A stretch of 64,000 nucleotides of DNA from Verrucomicrobiota bacterium (GTDB lineage: Bacteria > Verrucomicrobiota > Kiritimatiellia > SS1-B-03-39 > UBA6053), in contig JAFIGD010000015.1 of NCBI GenBank assembly GCA_020831625.1, forward strand, positions 1 to 64,000, in the 5' to 3' direction. Below are positions 8,955 through 18,322 of this stretch, piece after piece. Below the pieces are notes generated by a model. The model did no database searches. It was given only the letters and a program-made list of their open reading frames with translations, and was not told where the DNA came from. Made by a program: the position numbers and the translations under genes. Position 1 is the stretch's first letter. Every line of letters begins with the position of its first letter.

Positions 8955-10562
8955 ATGGAGAAACCAGTTGACAAGCACCCCCCGGTTGATGCCGCGCCTC
9001 CGCCGCGATCCGGAGATGGCGGTGCCGCGCGTCAGGCGCGCGTGTATCAGAATCCGGTTCAGCCCGGCTTCTTTCCTGATCCGTCTGTTCTCCGGACCGG
9101 GGATGATTTCTATATGGTCAACTCGACCTTTCAGTATTTCCCCGCGGTGATTATTTCCCATTCCCGGGATCTGGTGCACTGGCGTCCCGTCGGACATGTG
9201 GTCACGGATCCGTCGGCGTTGAACCTGCTTTCGGTGGGAGACTCCTGCGGGGTTTGGGCCCCGGATATTTCCTTTCATGAGGGGACGTATTATGTATTTT
9301 TTCCGTTCGCCAGCCGCAGCGGGGACCGGTTCACCTGCGTGAATTATGTGTGTGCCGCACCTTCGCCGGAAGGCCCCTGGACCCGGCCCGTGCCGCTCGG
9401 GGAGGGCGGAATTGATCCCTCTCATTTTGTGGAGGAGGGACGGCACTACATGCTGACATCCCCGGGAGCCACCCTCACCCCGCTCTCGGAGGACTGCACC
9501 CGGACCGTCGGAGATCCGGTCACCCTTTGGCCCGGAAGCACCACCCGGGCCCCGGAGGGCCCGCACATGTTGAAACGAAACGGGTATTATTATCTGATTC
9601 TGGCCGAAGGCGGCACCGGTATGGGACACCGGATCACCGCCGCGCGGTCCCCCTCGCTTTATGGACCCTATGAGGCCTGTCCCCACAATCCGATTCTGAT
9701 GCAGACCGATCCGGAGGCGGCGATTCAGAAGACCGGGCACGGGAAATGGATCCAGACGGCCGCCGGTGAATGGTGGGTGACCTATCTGTGCGGGCGCCCC
9801 TGCGGGCGGGGGCGCTGCACCCTGGGACGGGAAACCGCGCTCGACCCGCTTACATGGGGGGAGAACGGATGGCCGGTCATCAACGGCGGAAACGGCCCGA
9901 GTGAGGCGCAGAGCTGTCCGAATCTGCCGGAACATGTGTTTGATGCGGTTCCCGAAGACCGTTTCACGGGCTCAACCCCCGGCCCGAAATGGCAATTCAT
10001 CCGCAATCCCGATCCCCGGGGGTGGTCATTAAAGGAGCGGCCGGGGTATTTGCGTCTGTATACGGACGGAGCGGATTTTCAACAGCTCGACCGCCCGGTC
10101 AACGCGCTGCTGCAACGGGAGACCGCGCACCGGTATCAGGCGGAAACCACCATCGAGTTTCATCCGGAGTGCCCGGAGGAGGGCGGGGCGGGGCTGACCT
10201 GTTATTACGGGTGGAGGAATCACATTCGCTTCGGAGTGACCGGCGGGCCGGGACGGCGTCTCCGGTTGATTGAGAACCGGGCGGGAGAGGTGAGCATGAT
10301 TTCGGACATCCCGTTGGCCGGAACCGGGCCTGTCCACTTGAAAGTGGAGGTGGATGGATTCAGCCGACGGTTTTTCTGCCGGGCGGAAAAGCCGGAGTAT
10401 CTTGCGGGAGAAATTGCGGATGCGGGATTCCTGAGCGACGAGGGGGTTGTTGGCGAGTATGGATTTACGGGCACGATGGTGGGGCTCTATGCTTCGGGCG
10501 CGGATCCCGGACACCGCCGGGCCGCGGATTTTTCGTGTTTCAGATCCATTGACAATTTTTGA
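8955..10562 (+). CDS. GH43 family beta-xylosidase/arabinofuranosidase with C-terminal beta-sandwich
   Basis: A 535-residue glycosidase. The ATG at 8955 has AAGGA 6 nt upstream; the in-frame region upstream to 8832 is AT-rich promoter DNA. The five-bladed propeller fills about residues 25-330 with all three acidic residues: base Asp in FFPDPS, pKa-modulating Asp in GGIDPSH, acid Glu in APEGPHM. Residues about 340-535 form the beta-sandwich usual in GH43 beta-xylosidases of the GH43_C2 type. There is no signal peptide, so action on imported xylo- or arabino-oligosaccharides is inferred. The next GH43 gene begins 13 nt downstream, forming an operon. Confidence 0.85.
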   Translation: MEKPVDKHPPVDAAPPPRSGDGGAARQARVYQNPVQPGFFPDPSVLRTGDDFYMVNSTFQYFPAVIISHSRDLVHWRPVGHVVTDPSALNLLSVGDSCGVWAPDISFHEGTYYVFFPFASRSGDRFTCVNYVCAAPSPEGPWTRPVPLGEGGIDPSHFVEEGRHYMLTSPGATLTPLSEDCTRTVGDPVTLWPGSTTRAPEGPHMLKRNGYYYLILAEGGTGMGHRITAARSPSLYGPYEACPHNPILMQTDPEAAIQKTGHGKWIQTAAGEWWVTYLCGRPCGRGRCTLGRETALDPLTWGENGWPVINGGNGPSEAQSCPNLPEHVFDAVPEDRFTGSTPGPKWQFIRNPDPRGWSLKERPGYLRLYTDGADFQQLDRPVNALLQRETAHRYQAETTIEFHPECPEEGGAGLTCYYGWRNHIRFGVTGGPGRRLRLIENRAGEVSMISDIPLAGTGPVHLKVEVDGFSRRFFCRAEKPEYLAGEIADAGFLSDEGVVGEYGFTGTMVGLYASGADPGHRRAADFSCFRSIDNF

Positions 10563-10574
10563 ATCAGTTTTTTT

Positions 10575-11804
10575 ATGAACCCTATATTACCCCTTGATCA
10601 GTATATTCCCGATGTCGAGGCCCGGGTATGGCAAGACGGACGTCTTTATCTGTATGGGTCCCGGGATCGGTGCGGTTCATCCGAATATTGTAGTAAATCC
10701 TATCGGGTGTTTTCAACCGCGGATCTGTCGGAATGGACGGACCACGGCCCGTCATTCCATGCAAAAACGGCCCATTCGGACACCGTTCTTTACGCTCCGG
10801 ACTGCATCTGTGTGGACGGGCGTTATGTTCTCGCCTATTGCGGCGCGGATAAGAGTGAAGGACTTGCGTTCAGCCGCAGCCCTTGCGGGCCGTTTGACAA
10901 ATCCGTTCCGGTGCCGCCGGCGGATGGCGACGGTATCGACCCCGCGCTTTTACTGGACGATGACGGAGAGATGTATTATTTCTGGGGGCAAATCCGCCTG
11001 CGCGCCGCCCGTTTGCGGCCCGACCTGTCGGGGCTTGACGCGGCCACAGTGAGGAGGGATCTCCTCACCGAAGCGGACCATGGCTTTCATGAGGGGGCCT
11101 CGATCCGTAAGCGAAAGGGGCTGTATTACCTTGTTTATGCGGACATCAGCCGCGGCAGGCCCACCTGCCTGGCGTACGCGGTCAGCCGCAGTCCGTTGGG
11201 CCCCTACGAAAAACGGGGGATCATCATTGATAACATCGGCTGCGATCCGGAGACGTGGAACAACCACGGCAGCATCGCTGAATTCAAAGGGCAGTGGTAT
11301 GTGTTTTATCACCGGTCGTCACAGGGCGGGCGCTATAACCGGCGGGTCTGCGTGGAGCCGATTTTTTTTGACGGAAACGGTGATATCGCGGAAGTTGAAA
11401 TGACCACCCAGGGCGCCGGCGGCCCGATGGATCCTCTGCAACCGATGCCGGCATGCCGGGCTTGTCAACTGACCGGAAATATTCGGGTGGATGTCACCGA
11501 TTCGGGCGAACATGTGTTGGCCGGAATGCGGGACGGTGACGGAGCGGTCTTCCGGTATTTTCATTTTTCAGGCGAACGGCTTTGGTTTGAAGCGGAATGG
11601 TGTAATCCCCCGGAAGCCGGTTGGATGGAACTCTATCTTGACAGACCCGGCGGACCCTTTCTGGGATTTTGTTCGCAGAAGACGGACTGGAGAATTCCCG
11701 ATTGTGAAACGCCCGCCGGTGTGCGCGCGCTGTGTGTGGTTTATCGCGGAACACCGGCGCCGGAAAACTGCGGGCTGCTGGGTTTCACGTTTGGAGGGAA
11801 ATAA
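10575..11804 (+). CDS. GH43 family glycosidase with C-terminal CBM6-like domain
   Basis: A 409-residue protein. The propeller (about 1-290) has base Asp in IPDVEAR, second Asp in GDGIDPALL and acid Glu in FHEGASI, so the catalytic triad is complete. Residues about 295-409 form a beta-sandwich resembling carbohydrate-binding module family 6, a usual partner of GH43 xylosidases and arabinofuranosidases. No Shine-Dalgarno is visible before the ATG, so translation may depend on coupling to the upstream GH43 gene, 13 nt away. No signal peptide. The exact linkage hydrolysed cannot be read from sequence. Confidence 0.82.
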   Translation: MNPILPLDQYIPDVEARVWQDGRLYLYGSRDRCGSSEYCSKSYRVFSTADLSEWTDHGPSFHAKTAHSDTVLYAPDCICVDGRYVLAYCGADKSEGLAFSRSPCGPFDKSVPVPPADGDGIDPALLLDDDGEMYYFWGQIRLRAARLRPDLSGLDAATVRRDLLTEADHGFHEGASIRKRKGLYYLVYADISRGRPTCLAYAVSRSPLGPYEKRGIIIDNIGCDPETWNNHGSIAEFKGQWYVFYHRSSQGGRYNRRVCVEPIFFDGNGDIAEVEMTTQGAGGPMDPLQPMPACRACQLTGNIRVDVTDSGEHVLAGMRDGDGAVFRYFHFSGERLWFEAEWCNPPEAGWMELYLDRPGGPFLGFCSQKTDWRIPDCETPAGVRALCVVYRGTPAPENCGLLGFTFGGK

Positions 11805-11844
11805 ATGCGCTTATCTCCAGAAAATAAAGCCGCCAGAGTAAAAG

Positions 11845-11895
11845 AAATAAATATTTATTTTCCTTTGACATTTCAGGATGGAGTTTGTTTAATGT
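11845..11895 (+). promoter_or_regulatory. Promoter with upstream 16-bp palindrome
   Basis: A perfect AT-only palindrome (11845-11860, half site AAATAAAT) lies 4 nt before TTGACA (11865-11870). TAATGT (11890-11895) follows after 19 nt, slightly long but usable. The leader to the ATG at 11958 would be about 55 nt. The palindrome could be an operator or an UP element. Confidence 0.4.
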
Positions 11896-11957
11896 CAGCC
11901 TAGGACAATGCAGCTTGTCTGTGGAAAAATTGAAACCCAATACAACAGAGAGAGACC

Positions 11958-12698
11958 ATGAGAATCCCAACAAAAAATCAGTTAAGACTTGCCGTACTCT
12001 TTCCGGTATTTTTTGCCACCACACAGGCGGGCGTTATCACCTGGGGCATCGCAACGAACGCCAGCAACATCAACGATCTCGATATCATCACCGGCGGTTC
12101 CGTCCTCTACGCCATGAACGGCACGGCTGTTGAGGATCCACCCGGCACATTGACCGTCAACGGCATTACGTTCAATTCGACCGATTTTGTCACCCTGCCC
12201 GCGGGGGTTACCTTTTCGCCCGCATCCGGTACGGCCCGGGACAGCGGTGTGAACAATTTACCCTTGTCGCCTTCGACGGGAAGCACGACTTATGACAACC
12301 TGCTGAGGTCGTTCACAGACCCACGTGTATCTACCTCAAGCGGAGGCGATGGCAAAAGCGGCACCATGACCTTCGGCAACCTGACGCAAGGGCAGGCCTA
12401 TCAGATTCAGATATGGTATAATGATCAAAGAAGTTTTGGCGTAGACCGCGTGATGACCTATGGGGATGGCCTTGGCAACAACGTGAACCTGGCCGCAGAC
12501 AGCGGAAATTACGGACAGTTTGCGATTGGCACATTCACCGCCAGCGGAACCTCACAGAACCTTTTCATGGCAACCAGCGGCTTTGCCAATGTGCATTACA
12601 ACGCGATTATGGTGTAGGTGATTCCGGAGCCGTCCACCTTGATCATGGTCGGTCTGGCGCTGGGCGCGGCTGCCCTGTTGCGCCGCCGCAAGTCCTGA
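11958..12698 (+). pseudogene. PEP-CTERM exported protein interrupted by an amber codon before its anchor
   Basis: The open frame runs 219 residues from 11958 to a TAG at 12615-12617. It has a signal peptide ending near TTQAGV and a Gly/Thr/Ser-rich body typical of PEP-CTERM surface proteins. Directly after the TAG the same frame continues for 26 codons to TGA at 12698 and spells a complete sorting signal: VIPEPST, a hydrophobic run, then RRRKS. Two intact examples at 41004 and 42451 end the same way. As written the product is released without its exosortase recognition tail. A point nonsense mutation is the simplest reading; readthrough, an amber suppressor or a sequence error are alternatives. 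The start follows a GAGAGA purine run. Confidence 0.8.
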
Positions 12699-12780
12699 CC
12701 GCCCCGGAGACCGGGCGCACTGGCCGCCGGATGACGGACTTTTCCCGGAGAGGGCGTGTGCACCGTGAAAAGAGAAACAT

Positions 12781-15352
12781 ATGAATCCCGCATCGAATGC
12801 ATTCCGCTTCAACACCCTCACCTCTCTCTTTGCCGTTTCATTGCGCATGGGGACAGTTTGCGCCAGCACCGATACCCAAACGGCTTGGAACACGGGTTCC
12901 AAGCCGAATTTTATTTTTATTCTGAGCGACGACCAAGCCCCGGACACGGTGGGCGCCTGGGGCAATCCGGAGGTCAAAACCCCAAACCTTGACCGGCTTT
13001 CCGCGCAGGGCGTGAACTTCATGAAGGCCTACAATCCCGGCTCGTGGTCCCCCGCCGTTTGCATACCCAGCCGCACGATGTTTAACAGCGGCCTGCAGGT
13101 CTGGAGGTCGCAAGCGGCAGACCGGCAGAATGCGTTGGATATCTTCAAATTCTGGCCCCACGTGATGCGCGATGCCGGCTACGCGACCTACATGACGGGC
13201 AAGTGGCATCTTCAAGTGCCGGTCAGGGACGCGTACGAACATGTGCGCAACCCCAGGCCGGGCATGCCCTCGGTGCTTCCCGGTTCGCATCCGGACGCCT
13301 ACAATCGTCCGATCGAAGGGGTTGAAGATACCTGGGACCCCGCGGACCCGGGCCGGGGCGGTTTCTGGAGCGGCGGTAAGCATTGGTCTGAAGTTCTCGC
13401 CGACGACGCCGAAATTTTTCTCCAGCAGGCGTCGGAACGCGATGAGCCCTTTTTCATGTATCTCTCGTTCAGAACACTCCGTGCGCGCGCCTTTCATCAT
13501 CGCCGGACCCGGCATGGAGGCGGGCCGCCGCATTGAAGAGCGGATTTACATTCAGGACGCCGTGCCCACGGTCATGGACCTGGCCGGGGCGGAGATTCCC
13601 GCCCACGTGGACTTTAAAAGTCTGGTTCCCCTGATCCATAACGAAACGGCTCCGCATTATCCGGCAATCTATGGAGCCTACCGTCATGTGCAGCGCATGG
13701 TCATCGAGGACGACTGGAAGTTGATCGTTTATCCGAACGTGCCGATCGTTCGACTTTTCGACCTCGCAAACGACCCGCATGAGATGAACGACCTCGCCGG
13801 TGATGAAGGCCGGGAAGAGAGGATCCTCGATTTATTCAGCCGCCTGCAGACACTGCAGGCCGAGTTGGAGGACCCGCTAAACTTGAGCGGGTTCCCTCTG
13901 GATTTCTTTACCAACAGACCGCCAGAGGTTGAGGCCGGACCGGATCAGTCCGCCATCATTTCCGTTGAGGCTTCATGGTTTCCCTTAGGTGTTGAGGGGC
14001 TTGCCGGATGGTATGACGCCGGGGATGCCTACACGATCACCGCCGATGTCGGCGCCGTGAGTCAATGGGCGGACAAGAGCGGAAACGGGCTGGATTTGAG
14101 CCAGATGAATGCGGGCAGGCAGCCCGAAACCGGCACGGCGGAGATCAACGGAATCAATGCGTTGCGGTTTAACAGCCACACAATGCATACGGCCGGGAAC
14201 CCTTTCGGAGAGACGGTCGAGGATGCCTTTGTCATTGCCGTGCACAAAGTGGACGCTCTTGAAAACGGCACATTTTTCACGCTGACGGGTGGTTTGGGGC
14301 CGAATAATGTCAATCGCTGGCAGGGCCATGCGCCATGGAGCACCGGTGCTGTCTTTTTTGATACGGGAGGCATAAATGCCCCCTATCGTCTCACCACCTC
14401 CTATGGGGCGGGTGCGGGAGAGGATGTGATGGTCGGTTTCTACGGCAGCGCCACCGACAACGTGCAACAAATTTACAAAAACGGTGTGCTCCTGATTGAA
14501 GACAACAGCGGTCATTCGGTTTCCACGCTCGGCAGTATTTTCGTCGGCAGCGACGGCGGGGTCATGTTTCAAAACACCTCCGTCGGCGAGTTCATCATCG
14601 TCAACGGCACCGTCCGCGCTGATGACCGCACAAAACTCGAAGGCTATCTGGCCCACAAATGGGGGCTGGTCGGCGATCTCCCCGCCGCCCACCCTTACCG
14701 GGAATCGGCGCCCGGCGGCGGCAGGGCGCGGGTGAAGCTGGCGGGCACGGTCAGCGACCCCGACGGAAATCCGCTGACGACGGCCTGGAGCCAACAATCC
14801 GGCCCCGGCACGGTTTACTTTACCGACCCCTCGGCCATCGAAACCACCGCTTTTTTCCGCGTGGCCGGCACCTATGTTCTCCGCCTCACCGCGAATGACG
14901 GATTCCACACCGCCTTCGACGAACTCACCATCACCATTACCGGGGAAAGCTTCGTGGACGAGAACAACAATGGAATCCCCGACGAATGGGAACTGGACAA
15001 CTTCGGAGACCTCCTTGGCGAAAATGACACCCACCACGAAAGCGGAGCGGCCTATTATTTCCTCTATCTTTCCGGCTGGGAAGCCGGCGACCCGGTGGAC
15101 GATGCCGGCCGCATCGGGATTTTGCGTGAGTTCAACAGGTCAAACCCGGTGGTGGCCTGGGAATTCGTGGACGGCATTGAATTGGGCATTCATGTGAAGG
15201 TTTGGATCTCCACGGACCTTCTTGGCTGGGAACTCTTGCCGTCCGACCATTTCACACACACCAGCGAATCCAGTAATGGAAAAACCCGGCACGAACTGGA
15301 GGTCACACATGACTATGGCGCAAAATATTTCCTGCGACTCCAGAAACCTTAA
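12781..15352 (+). pseudogene. Secreted sulfatase with LamG and PKD-like domains, broken by an internal deletion and frameshift
   Basis: The first frame (12781-13536) encodes a signal peptide, sulfatase metal residues in LSDDQ and a formylglycine motif CIPSR at Cys94, up to FFMYLSF. At about 13470 the homology jumps into another frame at EHSVRAPFI, read through to 15352. Compared with the intact sulfatase at 7353, about 115 residues are missing, including the HDPR and ADHG active-site motifs, so the enzyme cannot work. The second part has the sulfatase end, a PKD-like strand (VEAGPDQ), a LamG-type domain (WYDA to KWGL), the rest of the PKD-like domain (LAGTVSDPDG), a Ca-binding ENNNGIPDEWE segment and a C-terminal beta domain ending RLQKP. 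It lies 82 nt after the other broken gene. Confidence 0.85.
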
Positions 15353-15372
15353 AAAGGCCTAAAAAAGAGGAT

Positions 15373-15626
15373 CGGAGCGACAGGATTGACGGGCTTCGCC
15401 CTCCCGCCACTTCGGGCGGGCCTACTCCGCTTCGCTCCGTTTCAAACCTGCTTCGCAGGTTCGAACCCTGTCGCGACGTTAGAGGAAGAAAAAGATGGTC
15501 GGAGCGACAGGATTGACGGGCTTCGCCCTCCCGCCACTTCGGGCGGGCCTACTCCGCTTCGCTCCGTTTCAAACCTGCTTCGCAGGTTCGAACCCTGTCG
15601 CGACGTTAGAGGAAGAAAAAGATGGT
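15373..15626. repeat. Two 127-bp tandem repeats each starting with the tRNA-Pro 3' end
   Basis: Units 15373-15499 and 15500-15626 are near-identical, and the phase continues into the tRNA at 15627. Each begins with the last nucleotides of the tRNA (CGGAGCGACAGGATT on the plus strand) and contains several small GC hairpins with CTTCG-type loops plus a second T-arm-like inverted word (GGTTCGAACC). On the tRNA strand the units lie immediately downstream of the tRNA and are separated by a T-rich stretch. Confidence 0.85.
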
Positions 15627-15699
15627 CGGAGCGACAGGATTCGAACCTGCGACCCCTTGCCCCCCAGGCAAGTGCTCTACCAGGCTGAGCCACGCTCCG
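15623..15699 (-). tRNA. tRNA-Pro (anticodon GGG)
   Basis: A 77-nt cloverleaf read on the minus strand: acceptor CGGAGCG pairs with CGCTCCG; D-arm GCTC/GAGC; anticodon stem CTTGC/GCAAG with loop CTGGGGG, anticodon GGG; T-arm GCAGG TTCGAAT CCTGT; discriminator A and encoded CCA. It lies 67 nt downstream of lysA on the same strand. The 127-bp repeats begin at its 3' end. Confidence 0.95.
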
Positions 15700-15766
15700 A
15701 CCGAGGACCTGTGTGAATATGGATCTGTTTCTGAATTGCAATCGAAAAGACGTTTAAATTTCGAGG

Positions 15767-17026
15767 TCAGACTTCGAGGGCCCAGATGTCGTCGAGGGAC
15801 TGGCGTTTGCGGATAAGCTCCGCCTGGCCCTTGGCGGTGAGGAGGACTTCGGGACTGGCGGGAAAGGAATTATAGTTGCGGGTGCTCATGGAGGAGCAGT
15901 AGGCGCCAACGCCTTCGATAACCGCATAGTCGCCGATTTCGGCGAGGAGCACATCGCGCGGGGCGAGGGCTTCGGGATCGCCGGGGGCGGGGGTGAGGAT
16001 GTCGCCGGACTCGCAGCAGTGGCCGACGAGAATGACCTCGGCTTCGGGGCGTTCGGGTCCGTCGGTCCGGGGAATCACCACGAGGGGATGCTGCGCACCG
16101 TAGAGCGAGGGGCGGAGAACATCGGTCATGCCGGTGTCGAGGCGGTAGAAGAGGTATCCGTCCTCTCCGGTGTCGATGACATCCTGAATGCGGCTGATGA
16201 TGGAGGCGGAATTGGCGACGAGGTAGGTGCCGGGTTCGATTTCGAGCTTCAGTTGGCGGCCGGTTTCGGCTGCGAAGGCTTCGAACGCGGCTTTGACGGG
16301 GGCTCCGACCTCCTGGAGGTTGGTTGATTTTTCGGTGCTCATGCGGGCGACTTTGAAGCCGCCGCCCATGTCGAGGGTGTGGACATCGGGGAAGCGGCGG
16401 ACCTGTTTGAGGCTGAGGAGGGCGACGCGCTGCCAGACGGCGGGGTCGCTGCCGCTGCCGATGTGGGTGTGGATGCGGACGCAGGTGAGATTGTGTTTTT
16501 CCAGGAGATCGCTGGCCTGATCGGCGTATTCGTGCCAGATGCCGAAGGAGCTGGCGGGGCCGCCGACGTTGGTGCGGTTGGTGCCGCCGGAGCCGAGGCC
16601 GGGGTTGAAGCGGAGGCCGATTTCGATGCCGGGGCGGGCTTCGCCGGCGACCCGGATCTGGTTGAGGCTGGTGGCGTTGAAGAGAACCCCCATGTCGAGG
16701 AGTTCGCCGAGGTTTTCGGGAAGTTCCTGCGCGCTGAGGGATATGTGCGCTGCGGGAATCCCTGCGGCAAGGGCGCGGGCAACCTCGTGACCGGAGCTGG
16801 CGTCGATGTGGAGCCCCATCTCACTGAAAATTTTAAGAATCCGCCGGTTGGGGCTGGCTTTCATGGCGTAGCGGACGGTGAGTCCGTAGGCGTTGGGAAA
16901 GTCCAGCGCCTCGGCGGCGCGCTGCCGGAGGGTTTGTTCGTCGTAGACGTAGAGGGGCGTGCCGTGGGCGGCGGCGAGATCGCGGGTTTGCTCCGCGGAC
17001 AAAAAGCGGGTGGTTTCAAGGTGCAT
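15767..17026 (-). CDS. lysA: Diaminopimelate decarboxylase
   Basis: A 419-residue PLP enzyme of fold type III catalysing meso-diaminopimelate to L-lysine, the last step of lysine synthesis. The PLP lysine lies in YAMKASP, the phosphate-binding glycine motif is DMGGGF, and the family signature is the CESGD motif, which supplies the active-site Cys across the dimer. The reading frame stays open far upstream, but homology begins at MHLETTRF, so the ATG at 17024-17026 is used; no Shine-Dalgarno is visible. It is transcribed away from the HAD gene at 17081, with a 54-nt intergenic region. Length and motifs are normal for the family, though some relatives decarboxylate other substrates such as carboxynorspermidine. 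Confidence 0.85.
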   Translation of the reverse strand: MHLETTRFLSAEQTRDLAAAHGTPLYVYDEQTLRQRAAEALDFPNAYGLTVRYAMKASPNRRILKIFSEMGLHIDASSGHEVARALAAGIPAAHISLSAQELPENLGELLDMGVLFNATSLNQIRVAGEARPGIEIGLRFNPGLGSGGTNRTNVGGPASSFGIWHEYADQASDLLEKHNLTCVRIHTHIGSGSDPAVWQRVALLSLKQVRRFPDVHTLDMGGGFKVARMSTEKSTNLQEVGAPVKAAFEAFAAETGRQLKLEIEPGTYLVANSASIISRIQDVIDTGEDGYLFYRLDTGMTDVLRPSLYGAQHPLVVIPRTDGPERPEAEVILVGHCCESGDILTPAPGDPEALAPRDVLLAEIGDYAVIEGVGAYCSSMSTRNYNSFPASPEVLLTAKGQAELIRKRQSLDDIWALEV

Positions 17027-17080
17027 TGCGCCGTAGTTAAAGTATAGATGGACTTCCTGCAACCTTTGGCGGAGGATTTG

Positions 17081-17773
17081 ATGCAAAAAAAATCGAAATT
17101 GAATGATCAGAGCGGCGCATACAAGGCGGTGCTGTTTGACATGGACGGCACGCTGATTGACACGGAGCGGATTGGCGCGGCCTCCTGGGATCATGCCGGC
17201 GCGGAAATGGGGCTGACGGTACCGGAGGTGGTGAAGCGGCGCATGGTGGGGCGGACGCTGCCGGATATTCACGCGATTGTGCGGGAGGGGATGCCGGAGG
17301 TGGATTCGGACCGTTTGCTGGCGCGGGCGAATCATCATTATCACCGTTTGGTGACGGAGGCCCCTCCGCCGGTGAAGGCGGGGGCGCGGGAGCTGTTGGA
17401 GTGGCTGAGGGCGCGGGGGGTGCCGATGGCGGTCGCGACCTCCAGCCGCCGGGTTCAGGCGGAAGACAAGCTGGGGCGGACGGGGCTGCGGAATTTTTTC
17501 GAGGTGATCGTGGGCGGGGACGAGATTTCCCGGGGCAAACCGGATCCGGAGATCTTTTTGGTGGCGGCGGAGCGGTTGGGGGTTGAGGCGCGGGGATGTG
17601 TGGTGTTTGAGGATTCGGGACCGGGGATCGAGGCGGCGGAACGGTCGGGGGGGCTGGCGGTGTTTGTGCCGGAGATGCATCCGCCGGATCCGGCGCAGGC
17701 GCTGTTCGCGCACCGGATTTTGAAGGATCTGCATGAAGCGGTGCCATTATTGGAGGCGGTTTTGGAGCTTTAA
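17081..17773 (+). CDS. HAD-superfamily phosphatase / beta-phosphoglucomutase-like
   Basis: A 230-residue HAD hydrolase. Motif I is FDMDGTLIDTE with nucleophile and acid/base aspartates, motif II is the ATSS threonine/serine, the lysine is in RGKPDPE, and motif IV is VFEDSGPGI. The helical cap sits between motifs I and II, as in subfamily I enzymes such as beta-phosphoglucomutase, phosphoglycolate phosphatase and sugar phosphatases; which substrate it uses is unclear. The ATG at 17081 has GGAGG 5 nt upstream, making it better than the ATG at 17048. A 0.55-kb repeat-rich gap follows. Confidence 0.83.
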   Translation: MQKKSKLNDQSGAYKAVLFDMDGTLIDTERIGAASWDHAGAEMGLTVPEVVKRRMVGRTLPDIHAIVREGMPEVDSDRLLARANHHYHRLVTEAPPPVKAGARELLEWLRARGVPMAVATSSRRVQAEDKLGRTGLRNFFEVIVGGDEISRGKPDPEIFLVAAERLGVEARGCVVFEDSGPGIEAAERSGGLAVFVPEMHPPDPAQALFAHRILKDLHEAVPLLEAVLEL

Positions 17774-18322
17774 ATGCGGTGAGGCAGGGTGGGGGGAGAC
17801 CACGGATGGAAGACCACGGATGCTGTGAGGCAAAGGAGTGACCAGTGATGAATGACGAGTGACGAATAGGGAGAGACCACGGATAGAAGACCACGGGTGT
17901 CGTTTCTTAATCTTAATCTTAATCGTAATCTTAATCGTAATCGATTCCGATCCCGATTTCGAGCTGAAGAATATGGTGAACGTCTCGCAGGGCGCGGTAG
18001 AACCCCCGCGAATAGCCTTGCCGTCCGGCGAATGGGAATGGAGGGGTAAACCAACGGATTGCTTCGCCGGACAACGGATGCAGGGAGTGACGAGTGACGA
18101 ATGGGGGAGGGTGTGACGGGAGCGCCAATCGCCGTATTGGCGGGGCGGAGGGGGGCGGAGGGGGGGCGGAGGGGGGCGGAGAAAGAATGGATGCTGTGAG
18201 GCAGAGGGGAGGAAGATCATGCTTTGGGTTAACCATAAACTGGATGGCCGTGGCTATCCGCTTTACTTGAAGTGGGCAGTCTTTAGATTGTGGCTTTTCG
18301 TTAAGAACAAGGACCACAATTT
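17774..18322. repeat. Repeat mosaic between the HAD and beta-helix genes
   Basis: No gene is seen. The stretch is a patchwork of short reiterated words: GACCACGGAT phrases near 17800-17825 and 17875-17897; TGACGAGTGACGAAT phrases at 17846-17868 and 18085-18103; a six-base repeat (CTTAAT/CGTAAT, then CGATTC-like units) at 17906-17959; a hairpin CGCCAAT/ATTGGCG at 18123-18142; and G-rich GGGGGGCGGA units at 18140-18181 that could form a G-quadruplex. Three copies of ATGCNGTGAGGCA lie near 17774, 17820 and 18190. The promoter of the beta-helix gene is probably in the last 100 nt. Confidence 0.7.

Noticed and set aside
12615-12617. TAG read as pyrrolysine
   Set aside because: No pyl gene or PYLIS-like context is seen; a nonsense change is simpler.
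13400-13536. Programmed frameshift in the sulfatase
   Set aside because: The frame change is combined with loss of about 115 residues of the catalytic core, so recoding would not give an active enzyme.
15373-15626. CRISPR array
   Set aside because: The units are directly adjacent 127-bp tandem copies with no spacers and match the tRNA.
15767-17734. A 655-residue version of LysA
   Set aside because: The first 236 residues are antisense to the HAD gene and basic/Pro-rich; homology starts at MHLETT.
17906-17959. Telomere-like or coding repeat (Asp/Arg/Lys-rich peptide)
   Set aside because: It is a short six-base microsatellite in an intergenic mosaic with no supported gene.
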